A stretch of DNA of 64,000 nt. Origin: Streptomyces sp. NBC_01451. Lineage in GTDB: Bacteria; Actinomycetota; Actinomycetes; Streptomycetales; Streptomycetaceae. The DNA lies in NCBI RefSeq assembly GCF_036227485.1, contig NZ_CP109479.1, positions 1,178,001 through 1,242,000 of the forward strand, given 5' to 3'. The position numbers and the translations under genes are program-made. This document shows, in pieces, positions 36,543 to 48,100 of this stretch (positions are counted from its first letter, which is position 1; each line of letters begins with the position of its first letter). The notes beneath the pieces were generated by a model. That model had not been told where the DNA came from. It searched no databases and was given only the letters and a program-made list of their open reading frames with translations.

Positions 36543-37937
36543 TCACCCTCCCTCCGCCGCGCCATGCGCGTCGAGGAACTCCGTCGGCAGCATGGACAGT
36601 TGGCTGCGGGGCAGGGTGAGCAGCACCTGCCAGGCGCGCTCCAGGGTCTGTTCGAGCGTGCGCAGTTCGTCGCGCCGCTGGGCCACGAACCCGCGGGCGA
36701 ACGCCTCGTCGAGATCGAGGTACCGGCGGTCGGTGGAGCTGAGCGCCGCCTGTCCGACGAGGTCCGCCAGTTCCTTGATCTGCCGGGCCCGCGCCAGGGC
36801 GGCGAGCAGTTGCGCGGCGACATCGAGGTGGTCGTCACGGGTACGGCCCGGACCCGCGCCCCTGCGCATCAGCCGGGACAACGAGGACAGCGCGTCCACC
36901 GGCGGATAGACACCCCTGGCGTGCATCTCGCGGGAGAGCACGATCTGGCCCTCGGTGATGTACCCGGTGAGGTCCGGTACGGGGTGCGTGATGTCGCCCG
37001 CGGGCATGGTCAGCAGCGGCAGCACGGTGACCGACCCGGGCAGGCCCCGGATACGCCCGCACCGCTCGTAGAGGGACGCCAGGTCGCTGTAGAGGTAGCC
37101 GGGATAGGCGCGGCGTGCCGGGATCTCACCGCGGGCCGCGGAGACCTCGCGCAGCGCCTCGGCGTAGCTCGTCATGTCCGTCATCACCACCAGCACGTGC
37201 CGACCCTCGCCGAAGGCCAGCCGCTCGGCGACGGTGAGCGCGATGCGCGGGGTGAGGATGCGTTCGATCACGGGGTCGTCGGCGGTGTTGAGCAGGAGCA
37301 CCAACTCACCCGCGGCGGACCGCTCCTCCAGCTTGTCGCGGACGAAGTCGGCGTCCGCGTGCGTCACCCCCATGGCGGCGAAGACCACACAGAACGGCTC
37401 TCCTCCGGCCGTCGACTGGGCCGCGATCTGCGCGGCCAGCTCCAGGTGCGGAAGACCCGCCGCCGAGAACACCGGCAGCTTCTGGCCCCGTACGAGGGTG
37501 GAGAGCGCGTCGACGGCGCTGATCCCGGTCAGCACCGGTTCCGCGGGGGGCTCGCGGCGCACCGGGTTGATGGGGAGGCCGCCGACGGCGGAGTCGGCGG
37601 CGCCGAAGACGGGCGGACCTCCGTCGAGGGGTTCACCGCGGCCGTTGCACACCCGCCCCAGCCAACCGGGTCCCACCGGGATGCGCAGCGGCGCCCCGGT
37701 GAAGGCGGCGCGGATGCGCGCGGGGTCGATGCCCGCGGTGTCCTCCAGCACCTGCACCACGGCCGTGCCCCGGTCGACCTCCAGCACGAGTCCGTGCCGC
37801 TGCTCGCCCGAGTCGAGGGTGAACAGCACGAACTCGTCCCAGCCGACTCCCTCGACCTTGTCGACGACCGCGAGGGGACCTCGCAGTTCCCGCACCGAGG
37901 TGTACTCGATGCGGCCCCAGTCCTCCGTGGTGTTCAC
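36543..37937 (-). CDS. ntpB: V/A-type ATPase subunit B (non-catalytic)
   Basis: 464 residues, family length. It has the B-type start 'EYTSVRELRGPLAVVDKVEGVGWDE', a non-catalytic nucleotide region without Walker A ('LVRGQKLPVFSAAGLPHLELAAQIA') and the conserved 'RRAYPGYLYSDLASLYERCGR' and 'VPDLTGYITEGQI' elements. It alternates with A in the hexameric head. GTG 37937 follows GGGGAGG and overlaps the subunit A stop by 4 bases (GTGA). Confidence 0.96.
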   Translation of the reverse strand: MNTTEDWGRIEYTSVRELRGPLAVVDKVEGVGWDEFVLFTLDSGEQRHGLVLEVDRGTAVVQVLEDTAGIDPARIRAAFTGAPLRIPVGPGWLGRVCNGRGEPLDGGPPVFGAADSAVGGLPINPVRREPPAEPVLTGISAVDALSTLVRGQKLPVFSAAGLPHLELAAQIAAQSTAGGEPFCVVFAAMGVTHADADFVRDKLEERSAAGELVLLLNTADDPVIERILTPRIALTVAERLAFGEGRHVLVVMTDMTSYAEALREVSAARGEIPARRAYPGYLYSDLASLYERCGRIRGLPGSVTVLPLLTMPAGDITHPVPDLTGYITEGQIVLSREMHARGVYPPVDALSSLSRLMRRGAGPGRTRDDHLDVAAQLLAALARARQIKELADLVGQAALSSTDRRYLDLDEAFARGFVAQRRDELRTLEQTLERAWQVLLTLPRSQLSMLPTEFLDAHGAAEGG

Positions 37938-39670
37938 GACACCTCCCCGAGCCGGTCCAGCATCGCCTTGCGCAGCGCCTCCACCGTCGCCGCGTCGTGC
38001 GGGCCCGCCTCCTCGCGGGCGCGCAGCACCGGTGTGAAGTCGACCTCCTCGACGCGCTCCGCCGGCACCCCGGAATCGACCAGTTCGCGGCACCTGCCGA
38101 CGACGGCCAGCGCCGCCTCGGCGAGCGCGGCCGTCTTCTCCGCGCCGCTGTAGGCGTCGCGTTCGGACAGCGCGCTCTGCTGCAGCACGCCTTCGCGCAC
38201 GATCCGACCGCCCAGGACGCTGATCCGCTCCTGTGCGGGCAGTGCGGTGATGCCGACCAGGTCGACCAGGTCGGCCAGTCGGTCGGCCTCCGCGAGCAGG
38301 TCCGTCACCAGTGCCCGGCGGGCGGGCCAGCCCGGGTCGTCCGTCGCGGCGTGGTGGGCACCGAGCGCCTCGGCGTCGCGGGAGAACGACTCGGCCCAGG
38401 AGACGGCCGGGTAGTGGCGGGCGTAGGCGAGTTCGCGGTCCAGGGTCCACAGACAGCGCACGAAACGCTGGGTGTGGGCGGTGACGGGCTCCGCCATGTC
38501 GCCGCCGGGCGGGGACACCGCGCCGATCACCGTCACCGAACCCTTGCAGCCGCCCAGGGTCGTCACCGCCCCGGCACGTTCGTAGAACGCGGCGAGGGCC
38601 GAGGCGAGGCCTGCCGGATAGCCCTCCTCGGCGGGCAGGGCGCCGGTGCGGGAGGCGAACTCGCGCAGCGCCTCGGCCCACCGGGAGGTGGAGTCGGCGA
38701 TGACGACCACGTCCAGGCCCATGTCGCGGAAGTACTCGGCGACCGTGACCCCGGTGTGGATGCTGGCCTCGCGGGCCATCATCGGCATGTTGGAGGTGTT
38801 GGCGATGATCACGGTCCGGTCGGTGAGTCGGCCGCCGGTGCGCGGGTCGGTCAGCGCGGTGAACTCGTCGATGACGTCGGCCATTTCGTTGCCGCGTTCA
38901 CCGCAGCCGACGTAGACGATGACGTCCGCGTCGCACCACTTGGCGATCTGCTGCAGCAGCACCGTCTTGCCGGTGCCGAAGCCGCCGGGGACGGCGACCG
39001 TGCCGCCCAGGGCCACCGGGAAGAGCAGGTCGATGGCCCGCTGTCCGGTACCCAGTGCCCTGCCGGACTCCAGGCGCTCACGGACGGGGCGGGGCCGGCG
39101 GACGGGCCAGTGGGCCGTCATCCGGACCGGGGTGCCCGCCACCGACGCGACGATCGCGTCCGCGGGGTGGCGGCCCGCGCGCGCGATGTGGTCCACCGGG
39201 CCGTTGCAGCCGGGCGGCACCAGAACCCGCAGCGGAACCGGACCCGCGCCGTGGAGCTCGCCGAGGACGGTCCCCTCCTCGACCGGGTCGCCCGCCGCCA
39301 CCCGGGGCACGAACGCCCACTCGGGCCGCCGCCCGTCCGGTCGGCCGACGGCGCCGGGCTCCAGCCACGTGCCCGCCGCCGCCAGCGGGCGCAGCAGCCC
39401 GTCGAAGATGCCGCCCAGCAGTCCCGGGCCGAGCGGCGCCGACAGCGGTCTGCCGAGCGGGCGCACCGGTGCACCGGGGGCCAGACCACCCGTGTATTCG
39501 TACGCCTGGACGGTGACGACCCGGTCCCTGATCGCGACGACCTCCCCGGGCAGGCCGGCGTCGCCGAGTGCGACCAGGTCGCTCATCGCGGTGCCGCCGA
39601 CGTCCTCGGCCTCGACCAGCGGCCCGGTGACCCGCGCCACGCGGCCGGGTCCGTGCGGTTCGAACGTCAT
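37934..39670 (-). CDS. ntpA: V/A-type ATPase subunit A (catalytic)
   Basis: 578 residues, full length for the catalytic subunit, including the V/A-specific non-homologous insert (about 110-190). Walker A 'GGFGTGKT' at 229-236, catalytic glutamate in 'GER' at about 258, 'ADSTSRWAEALRE' and 'SPPGGDMAEPVT' match functional A subunits. ATG 39670 overlaps the subunit E stop (ATGA). Catalytic residues are intact, so the enzyme should be active. Confidence 0.97.
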   Translation of the reverse strand: MTFEPHGPGRVARVTGPLVEAEDVGGTAMSDLVALGDAGLPGEVVAIRDRVVTVQAYEYTGGLAPGAPVRPLGRPLSAPLGPGLLGGIFDGLLRPLAAAGTWLEPGAVGRPDGRRPEWAFVPRVAAGDPVEEGTVLGELHGAGPVPLRVLVPPGCNGPVDHIARAGRHPADAIVASVAGTPVRMTAHWPVRRPRPVRERLESGRALGTGQRAIDLLFPVALGGTVAVPGGFGTGKTVLLQQIAKWCDADVIVYVGCGERGNEMADVIDEFTALTDPRTGGRLTDRTVIIANTSNMPMMAREASIHTGVTVAEYFRDMGLDVVVIADSTSRWAEALREFASRTGALPAEEGYPAGLASALAAFYERAGAVTTLGGCKGSVTVIGAVSPPGGDMAEPVTAHTQRFVRCLWTLDRELAYARHYPAVSWAESFSRDAEALGAHHAATDDPGWPARRALVTDLLAEADRLADLVDLVGITALPAQERISVLGGRIVREGVLQQSALSERDAYSGAEKTAALAEAALAVVGRCRELVDSGVPAERVEEVDFTPVLRAREEAGPHDAATVEALRKAMLDRLGEVS

Positions 39671-40194
39671 GGTGCCCACAGCTCCTCCGCCTCCGTACCG
39701 GTCCGCTCCAGTGCCCGGCGCGCGAACGCGGCCAGACTGCAGTCGAGCCTGCGGCCCTCCGTCTCGCCGACGACACCTCCGCCGGGGGCCTCGGTCACCC
39801 GGACGCCGGCGCCCAGCGCGGCGCGGACGTACGTGGTCAGCCGGGTGCGGAGGAGCGGGTACGAATCGGCCCTGCGCAGGTCTTCCACACCACGTACGAC
39901 CAGTCGGCCCAGTTCCTCCCAGCATTCCCGGCGGGCGGCGAGCTCTCGGGCACGGGCGGCCCTGCGGCCACGGGTGTGCGCGGCGTCGCGGGCGGCCTCG
40001 GCGTCGGCCTCGCCCAGCCTGCGCGCCTCGGCGAGAATCGCCGCGACCCGGCCCTCGGCCTCGGCGAACACGGCCGCGACCTGGGCATCGGCCTCGGCCA
40101 GCAGGGCCTCGCCATCGACCCTGGCGGCCCGCAGCAGCTGTGCCCGCACCGGATCGAGCGCGGCGTCGGCTTCCGGGGGGAGTGAGGTCCTCAT
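39667..40194 (-). CDS. V/A-type ATPase subunit E-like (peripheral stalk)
   Basis: 175 residues: an Ala/Glu/Arg-rich coiled coil (about 15-100) followed by a globular C-terminal part ('EELGRLVVRGVEDLRRADSYPLLRTRLTTYVRAALG'), the layout of the peripheral-stalk subunit E. Position between F and A and the 4-base overlaps at both ends support the call; sequence identity to any reference cannot be judged here. Confidence 0.8.
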   Translation of the reverse strand: MRTSLPPEADAALDPVRAQLLRAARVDGEALLAEADAQVAAVFAEAEGRVAAILAEARRLGEADAEAARDAAHTRGRRAARARELAARRECWEELGRLVVRGVEDLRRADSYPLLRTRLTTYVRAALGAGVRVTEAPGGGVVGETEGRRLDCSLAAFARRALERTGTEAEELWAP

Positions 40195-40412
40195 GGCGGC
40201 ATCACCGCGATGAGCGGACCCTGCCCGTCCACCGGCCCTTCGCCGAGCACCTCGGCCGCGGCCGGTGTGAGGATGACCAGATCCACGTCCGGCGCGAGCC
40301 CGTGCCAGGCTGTGCGCACTGCTTCCGGATCCTGCGCGGGGTGCAGGACCACGCCCGCGGACGCCAGTCCGGCGATGCGCAGCCGTTCCCCGATCGCCGC
40401 TATGTGAGCCAT
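40191..40412 (-). CDS. V/A-type ATPase subunit F-like
   Basis: 73 residues, somewhat short. The start 'AHIAAIGERLRIAGLASAGVVLHPAQDPEAVRTAW' followed by 'DVDLVILTPAAAEVL' is the CheY-like fold of subunit F, which modulates the central stalk. Overlaps the E gene by 4 bases (ATGA). Confidence 0.82.
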   Translation of the reverse strand: MAHIAAIGERLRIAGLASAGVVLHPAQDPEAVRTAWHGLAPDVDLVILTPAAAEVLGEGPVDGQGPLIAVMPP

Positions 40413-40414
40413 GA

Positions 40415-42253
<1,839 letters not shown>

Positions 42254-42270
<17 letters not shown>

Positions 42271-43180
42271 CGAGGTCCTCCCGTGCCCGGCCCTGGTGGG
42301 CGGCGGCGACCAGAGCGGCGCGCACCCGCCAGGCATCGACGGTCAGCACGGCGGTGGCGCCCACGACCGGTGTCACGTCGAAGTGCGCCCTGTGCAGCAT
42401 CCGCAGGCCGTCCCTCTCGACGGCGAGCCACCAGCGGGCCTCGGCCCGCCACAGGTCCGCGGGGTGCTCGGTGTCCTCCAGTGCCCAGCGGGCCACCGAC
42501 GGCAGACGCGTGCGGAAGTCGCCGTAGGACGGGGCCCGCACGGCCGACCGGCCCAGGATCCGCTCGGCATGCACGGCGGCCCGCCCGGTCGGGCCGCGGC
42601 CCAGCAGGAAGGTCTCGCGAGCCACGAGCAGCGCGGCATCGCCCGCCGCCCACCGGGCCGCCGGCGGCAGGTCGGCCACCATGCGGGCGTCCGCCGACAG
42701 CCGCATCCCGGTCACCACCGCCGGCATCGACTCACCCCCGGGGTCTCCCCACGCGGAGGCGGTCAGTACGGCCCGCACCTCGCCCGGAGACCTCGCCCGG
42801 GCCAGCCGGGGCCAGGCGGTCGACAGCGTGCCCAGCCGGTACGGCGCGGGCCGCTGCTCGCCGGACAGGGCACGCAGGTGGTCCCGGGTGTTCGCGATCT
42901 CGAAGCCGGCGGCGAGCCGGCGTACGGCGGCGACACCCGGGCGGGGCTGCCATCCGGCGAGCACCCGCAGCTGCCACAGCAGGGCACCGAGGACCGCGCG
43001 CCCGGACTCGGCGGACTCGGGCTCCGCGTCCAGGGCACGTCGGTAGGAGGTGCCGGGCAGTGCGCGCAGGGCGTCGGTCGGGGTGGCCGCGTCCGCCAGT
43101 TCCCGTGCCCGGTCCGGGCCGAGGCGTCCCGCGGCCATCGACCTGGCGCGTGTCACGCCCGCGACCCAGCCCGCGCCCAT
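42254..43180 (-). CDS. ntpC: V/A-type ATPase subunit C (AC39/d-like)
   Basis: 308 residues, mostly helical, with a start ('GAGWVAGVTRARSMAAGRLG') and repeated helical modules consistent with the AC39/subunit C socket that links the central stalk to the c-ring. Identification leans on operon position, since this subunit diverges quickly. CTAGGAGG precedes ATG 43180. Confidence 0.82.
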
Positions 43181-43190
43181 GGCGACCCTC

Positions 43191-43649
43191 CTAGTCCGGT
43201 CCGCTCCGCTCGGTGCGGGGGACCATGCTCAGTTCGTCCGCCACCCGCGCGACCAGGCGCGCCGCGAAGGCAGGCGTGCGCTCGCGCGCTCTCTCACGCA
43301 ACGCCTCCACCGCACGCCGCGACGAGGCGTCCGTCCGTTCGGCCTCGGCGACGGCCTCTTCCCGGATCCGCTTCGCGGTCCCGCTTCTGACCTCCAGTGC
43401 CTGCGCCCGTGCCGCCCGCACCATGTCCTCGGCCTGCCGGGCAGCGACGCGGCGACGTGCTTCCGCCTCCCGGACGGCGGCGGAACGGATTCGGTCGGCC
43501 TCGGCCACGGTGTCGTCCAGCCGTGTGAGCGGAGGCTCCAGCTCGGCCGCGAGCTCGGCCGACCGGTCGGCGGGGACACCTCCCGGTGCGGCCTGGCCGG
43601 GTGAACCGGCCGGCCGAAGGCGGATACGGAACTCTCGGATCCCAGGCAT
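43191..43649 (-). CDS. V/A-type ATPase subunit H/G-like (peripheral stalk coiled coil)
   Basis: 152 residues with a long Ala/Arg/Glu coiled coil (about 35-125: 'LTRLDDTVAEADRIRSAAVREAEARRRVAARQAEDMVRAARA'), as in the NtpF/AhaH stalk subunit that pairs with E. It is the first gene of the nine-gene operon (H-C-I-K-F-E-A-B-D). CGGAGG lies before ATG 43649. The shared promoter region carries the 24-bp palindrome. Confidence 0.8.
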   Translation of the reverse strand: MPGIREFRIRLRPAGSPGQAAPGGVPADRSAELAAELEPPLTRLDDTVAEADRIRSAAVREAEARRRVAARQAEDMVRAARAQALEVRSGTAKRIREEAVAEAERTDASSRRAVEALRERARERTPAFAARLVARVADELSMVPRTERSGPD

Positions 43650-43740
43650 CAGAACCTCCGGGCACGACATCGGCGCTCGCCGTGACCCGGCTCTCACGTT
43701 ACGAAGGTTCCGAAAGCCTCTCTAGGGCTGATTGCCCTAC

Positions 43741-43764
43741 GGACAGGGCCGATCGGCCCTGTCC
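43741..43764. promoter_or_regulatory. Perfect 24-bp palindrome (DosR-like box) between V/A-ATPase operon and CBS-BON gene
   Basis: The core GGGCCGATCGGCCC (43746-43759) is extended by 5 matching bases on each side (GGACA.../...TGTCC), so the whole 24 bp is self-complementary. It is 91 bases from the start of the ATPase operon (43649, minus) and 70 bases from the CBS-BON start (43835, plus), well placed to act on both. Confidence 0.82.
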
Positions 43765-43834
43765 TGGGCGATGCGCGGGCGAGACGGTGGAAACACAGCA
43801 GGGCCACGGTCTCCACCCGGTGTGGGAGGTAGCC

Positions 43835-44701
43835 ATGAACCACCGAGAGGCACGGGAACACGGCGCCGCGTCGGCGGAGGCGCGGCGTGTCGTTCCGACG
43901 TTCGCCCCGGCGCCGGCCGAAGAGTTCCACCAGGACATGATGGTGCGCTACCTGCAGGCCATGGCCGCTCACTCGCACTCGGAGGCCGCCGCCGTCCAGG
44001 GGCCCCTGCCCGCCGCGAAGACCCCTGTCGGCACGACCCGGCACCCTCATGCGAAGGCGGGCACGATCGCGGAACTTCAGGTGCGCGACATCGTGAGGCG
44101 GTCCGCGGCCGGAATTCCCGGCGACACGCCGTTCCTTGACGTCGCCCGGATGCTCGCCCGCCAGCAGACAGGGGCCATACCCGTGGTGGACGACGCCCAG
44201 CAGGTGATCGGCGTGGTCGCGGAGTCCGACCTCCTGGCCCGGGCGGCGTCCCTCACCGCGGGTGACCGCCCCGGCGCGTTCGCCCGGATGCTTCGGTCAC
44301 GTGGCACGGACGCGGGAGTGACGGCGGCCACCCTGATGTCGGCGCCGGCGCTCACCGTCCACCCCTGGACCTCGGTGATCGATGCGGCGCGCACGGCCGC
44401 CCGCTCCCGGATCAGGCAGCTGTTCGTGACCGACCACAAGGGACACCTGGTGGGGGTCATCAGCCGCGGTGAGCTGCTGCAGGCCCTGGTCCGGGACGAC
44501 GCGGCCATCCGGGCGGAGGTCGTCGCCTGCGTCGTCGAGGGCGAGCTGGGCATCGATCCGGCACGTGTGCAGGTTCAGGTCCTGAACGGCACGGTCACGA
44601 TGAAGGGCTCGCTGGACGCCGCACTGATCCCGCGCTTGAGGTCGGCGGTGGAACAGATCCCGGATGTGGTCGCGGTTGCGGACCGTCTCATCGCCGTGTG
44701 A
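43835..44701 (+). CDS. CBS-pair and BON domain protein
   Basis: 288 residues: a polar N-terminal region (1-80), a CBS pair (about 85-215: 'VRDIVRRSAAGIPGDTPFLDVARMLARQQTGAIPVVDD', 'ATLMSAPALTVHPWTSVIDAARTAARSRIRQLFVTD') and a C-terminal BON domain ('VQVLNGTVTMKGSL'). CBS pairs bind adenosine nucleotides and BON domains bind membranes or lipids; this combination recurs in dormancy gene sets. GGGAGGTAGCC precedes ATG 43835. Divergent from the ATPase operon across the 24-bp palindrome, so both may sense or answer to energy state. Confidence 0.92.
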   Translation: MNHREAREHGAASAEARRVVPTFAPAPAEEFHQDMMVRYLQAMAAHSHSEAAAVQGPLPAAKTPVGTTRHPHAKAGTIAELQVRDIVRRSAAGIPGDTPFLDVARMLARQQTGAIPVVDDAQQVIGVVAESDLLARAASLTAGDRPGAFARMLRSRGTDAGVTAATLMSAPALTVHPWTSVIDAARTAARSRIRQLFVTDHKGHLVGVISRGELLQALVRDDAAIRAEVVACVVEGELGIDPARVQVQVLNGTVTMKGSLDAALIPRLRSAVEQIPDVVAVADRLIAV

Positions 44702-44823
44702 GGCCGTATGAGAAGGGCCACGCAGCGGTGTGTCTCATGGTAGTCGTGGAGCGTGACGCCGGTCGTGCCGTGCTGCCCAGTGGTCTCGGCGAGCTGGTGT
44801 CCCGGCGGGGAAACGCCCTCTCA

Positions 44824-44877
44824 CACCGTCAGGAGGACGAGTGACGACCGCACCGTCAGGAGGACGAGTGACGACGC
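44824..44877 (+). repeat. Tandem duplication of a 27-bp unit containing a ribosome site and GTG
   Basis: The 25 bases from 44824 and from 44851 are identical, period 27. Each copy holds AGGAGGACGAGTG, a strong ribosome site and start codon. Both GTGs (44841, 44868) are in one frame that ends at 44963, giving a 40- or 31-residue Thr/Ser/Ala-rich reading. The rest of 44702-45196 holds no gene I can support. Confidence 0.6.
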
Positions 44878-45060
44878 ACTCGACGACCTCGACGATGGCT
44901 GCACGGGATACGTCTGCGACACCTTCCGCAGTCCCCGGCTTCGGCTCGGCGAGCGGCGCGTGACTGTTCGCTCGGTTTCGGTCTCACAGAGCGCGAGGGC
45001 GGCAACGCAGCAACAACCTCGGCGGTGCGTGCGGCGCCGAGTCGGCTCCCCGGCGCCCCT

Positions 45061-45105
45061 CGCCGGACGCCACCCAGGTCCGGCGCATCGGGGTGGCGTC
45101 CGGCG
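45061..45105. terminator. Perfect 15-bp hairpin before the glycosyltransferase fusion stop
   Basis: CGCCGGACGCCACCC and GGGTGGCGTCCGGCG pair perfectly around a 15-base loop. It lies between the convergent CBS-BON and glycosyltransferase genes, nearer the latter, and can terminate both. Confidence 0.8.
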
Positions 45106-45196
45106 TGCGTGCGAGCAGACCCGGAACGTACGCGCGTAGGTGGCACTGTGTTCCCGCAGACGGGACCCGTGTGCTCGGGTGCCACGCGAGCGGGCG

Positions 45197-48100
45197 TCAG
45201 TTGTCACGGGCGCTCCGGGGCCGGTCTCCCTTGGCTCCCTGGGTCTGCCGAACCGGTCGTGGCCAGAGGCGTACCGGACGTTTCGCCGCCCGGTCCTCCG
45301 ACCATCCGACAAGCAGCACCGCTAGGGCGATGAGTGGCCAGGCGACGAGGTACAGGAACCATGTGGCTCCGAGTGGCAGGGAGTTCTCCAACGCGGGCAC
45401 CTGCCACATCCGGTCGATGAGGACCACCCCGAGCACCAGCGCCACCTCGTGCCACAGGTACACCGTCACGGCCCGGGCGTTGAGCAGGACGACGGCAGCG
45501 TGCACCGGCCGGTGGCGGGTCACCCAGTGGTCGCTCCGCGGGCCGAACCGCAGCAGCAGGAGCACGAAGCCGAAGGACCACAGAGCCTGACTCACGGGGA
45601 TGGAGCCGAGGTCGTAGCCCTCCTCGGTGCGGTGGGTCAGGGCGTACCAGCCTCCCGCCGCCATGACGACGGCGGACACCGCCCACACCCGGACCGCCGG
45701 CAGCCCGAGCACGAGCTTGTCGCGGTGGGCGAAGCCCAGCAGCCAGCAGGCTCCGAAGACCGACAGATCGGTGAAGGGCTCCGCGACACGTGCGGGCAGC
45801 GGCAGCAGCCCGCTCTGGGCCAGGGCCGCCAGGGCCAGGAACGCCGCCGTCGAGGTCCGGGGCATCCTGCGGAACACCCTCAGCAGCGACGGCGAGAGGA
45901 CGACGAACAGCAGGTAGGCGCGGATGTACCACAGCGGCTCGACGATCTGCCGGGCCCAGTCGGTGTCGGCGAAGGGCGGTTCGCCGACCGGCACGATCCA
46001 GTACACCGTCCGCGCCCACCCGGCCGCCTTCGGGCCGCCGCCCTCGTCCGGGCGCCAGCCCGTCAGCAACATCGCGGCGACGACCACCAGGCCGAACAGC
46101 CATACCGGTGGCAGCAGTCGGCGCATGCGGGCACGCACCACCGCGAACGCGGAGCGGTCGCCGCGGTCGAGGGACCGGGCCATCAGCGAGCCGGCCAGGG
46201 CGAACATCACGCCCATGGCCGGGAAGGCCAGGGTGAGCCAGGCCCAGTTGAAGGTGTGGTAGGTCACCACACGGACCAGTGCCAGCGCGCGCAGGAAGTC
46301 CAGGTAGAGGTTCCGGCCGCTCCTGCGGAACGCGGTCGGGGCGGTCTGCGTGGCCGCAGCGGCAGCAGGCGGCCCGCCGCCCGGTGCGGGTGGCGGCACC
46401 CCTTGCGGCCTCGGGGGCAGCTCCACGGCAGGTGCCGCCGGTGCGGTCAGCCGGCCCGTCCGGCGCAGCTTGTGCCAGCGCAGGCGGGCACCGGTCAGCG
46501 CCGTGGTGCAGGACTGCAGGAGAACCGTGTAGAGGAACTGCCGGTAGAAGAGTTGCTGGAGGGGCAGCGCCCAGAGCACGCGCAGCTTCTCGCCGTCGAT
46601 CCGCAGCGCGTAGGCGGCGCACAGGAGTTGTACACCGAGCAGCGTGCCCCAGGCGAGCGCGGTGCGTATCGGGTCCTGGAAGAGGAGCCCGTACAGCAGG
46701 AACAGGTCGATGAGCGGGGCGAGCAGCGGGGTGAGAACGGTGAACAGCACCACCAGCGCCAGTCCGTACCGGCCGAAGTGGCCCGCGTGGCCGCGTTCGA
46801 CAACCGCGTGGCGGTGCTTCCACATCGCCTGCAGCGTCCCGTAGCTCCACCGGTAGCGCTGCCGCCACAGCTGGCCGACGGAGGCGGGCGCCTCGGTCCA
46901 GCCGCGGGCGCGCTCCTCGAACACCACCTGCCAGCCGCCCCGGTGCAGGGCCATGGTCAGGTCGGTGTCCTCGGCGAGGGTGTCGCCGCTGAGCCCGCCG
47001 ACGTGTCGGAGGGCGCTGCGCCGGTAGGCGCCGACGGCGCCGGGCACGGTGGGGATGCAGCCCAGCATGTCGTACATCCGGCGGTCGAGGTTGAGGCCCA
47101 TCACGTATTCGAGGTGCTGCCAGGTGCCCAGCAGGCGTCTGCGGTTGCCGACCTTGGTGTTGCCGGCGACCGCTCCGACGCGGCGGTCCGCGAAGGGCTG
47201 CACCAGATGGTGCACGGTGGCCGGTTCGAAGACGGTGTCGCCGTCCAGCATCACGATCAGCCGGTGCGAGGCGTATGCGATGCCGGTGTTGAGTGCGGCG
47301 GGCTTGCCGCGGTTGGGCTGCCGTACGACCCTGACGCCGGGCAGTGCCAGTGACGCGACGACGTCGGCCGTGCCGTCGGTGGAGCCGTCGTCGACCACCA
47401 CGACCTCGACCGGGTGCTCGCTCCTGACCACGGACAGCACCGTCTGCGCGATGCACGCGCGCTCGTTGTAGGCGGGGATCACCACGCTGACGGGTTCGGT
47501 GACCTCCGGCCCCCATGAGAAGTCCGGGTCGCGGCGGCGCCGCGCGTGGCGGTGGGCGAGGACGAGCATGGCCGCGAACCGGGCGAGCATCAGCGCCCCC
47601 ACCGCGGCCAGCAGCACGGCCAGGGCGGGCACGATCCGGTCGCCGGCCACCACGGCCGCCACGAAGACCCGTCCGCTCCACAACTCCGCTCCGGCGACCG
47701 GATGGTGGGCGCCCGCACCGCCGAGCGCACCGGTGACGGTGGTGAACCGGTAGCCGCGGTCGCGGAGTCGGGGGATCAGGATGTCCAGCGCCCGGACGGT
47801 CTGCGCGCGGTCACCGCCGGAGTCGTGGAGCAGCACCACGACGCCCTGCCCGGTCAGCGACCCGGTGACGCGGGAGGCGATGGCGCGCGCGTCCGGGCGG
47901 CGCCAGTCCTCGGTGTCGACGTCGACGAACGCGGTGATATACCCCTTCTCGCCCAGCCGCTCGACCACCGGCCACGACAGGTCGTCCAGGTCGGCGGCGT
48001 GCGCCGAGTAGGGCGGGCGCACGAGCGAGCTGTGGATCCCCGCCGCGCCCGCCAACGCGAGCTGGGTCTGCGCCAGTTCGCGCTGTATCCGGGACTCGGA

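Noticed and set aside
43741..43764. The 24-bp palindrome as a transcription terminator
   Set aside because: It lies between two divergent starts, has no loop, and shares its core with boxes at many other promoters, so an operator is the better reading.
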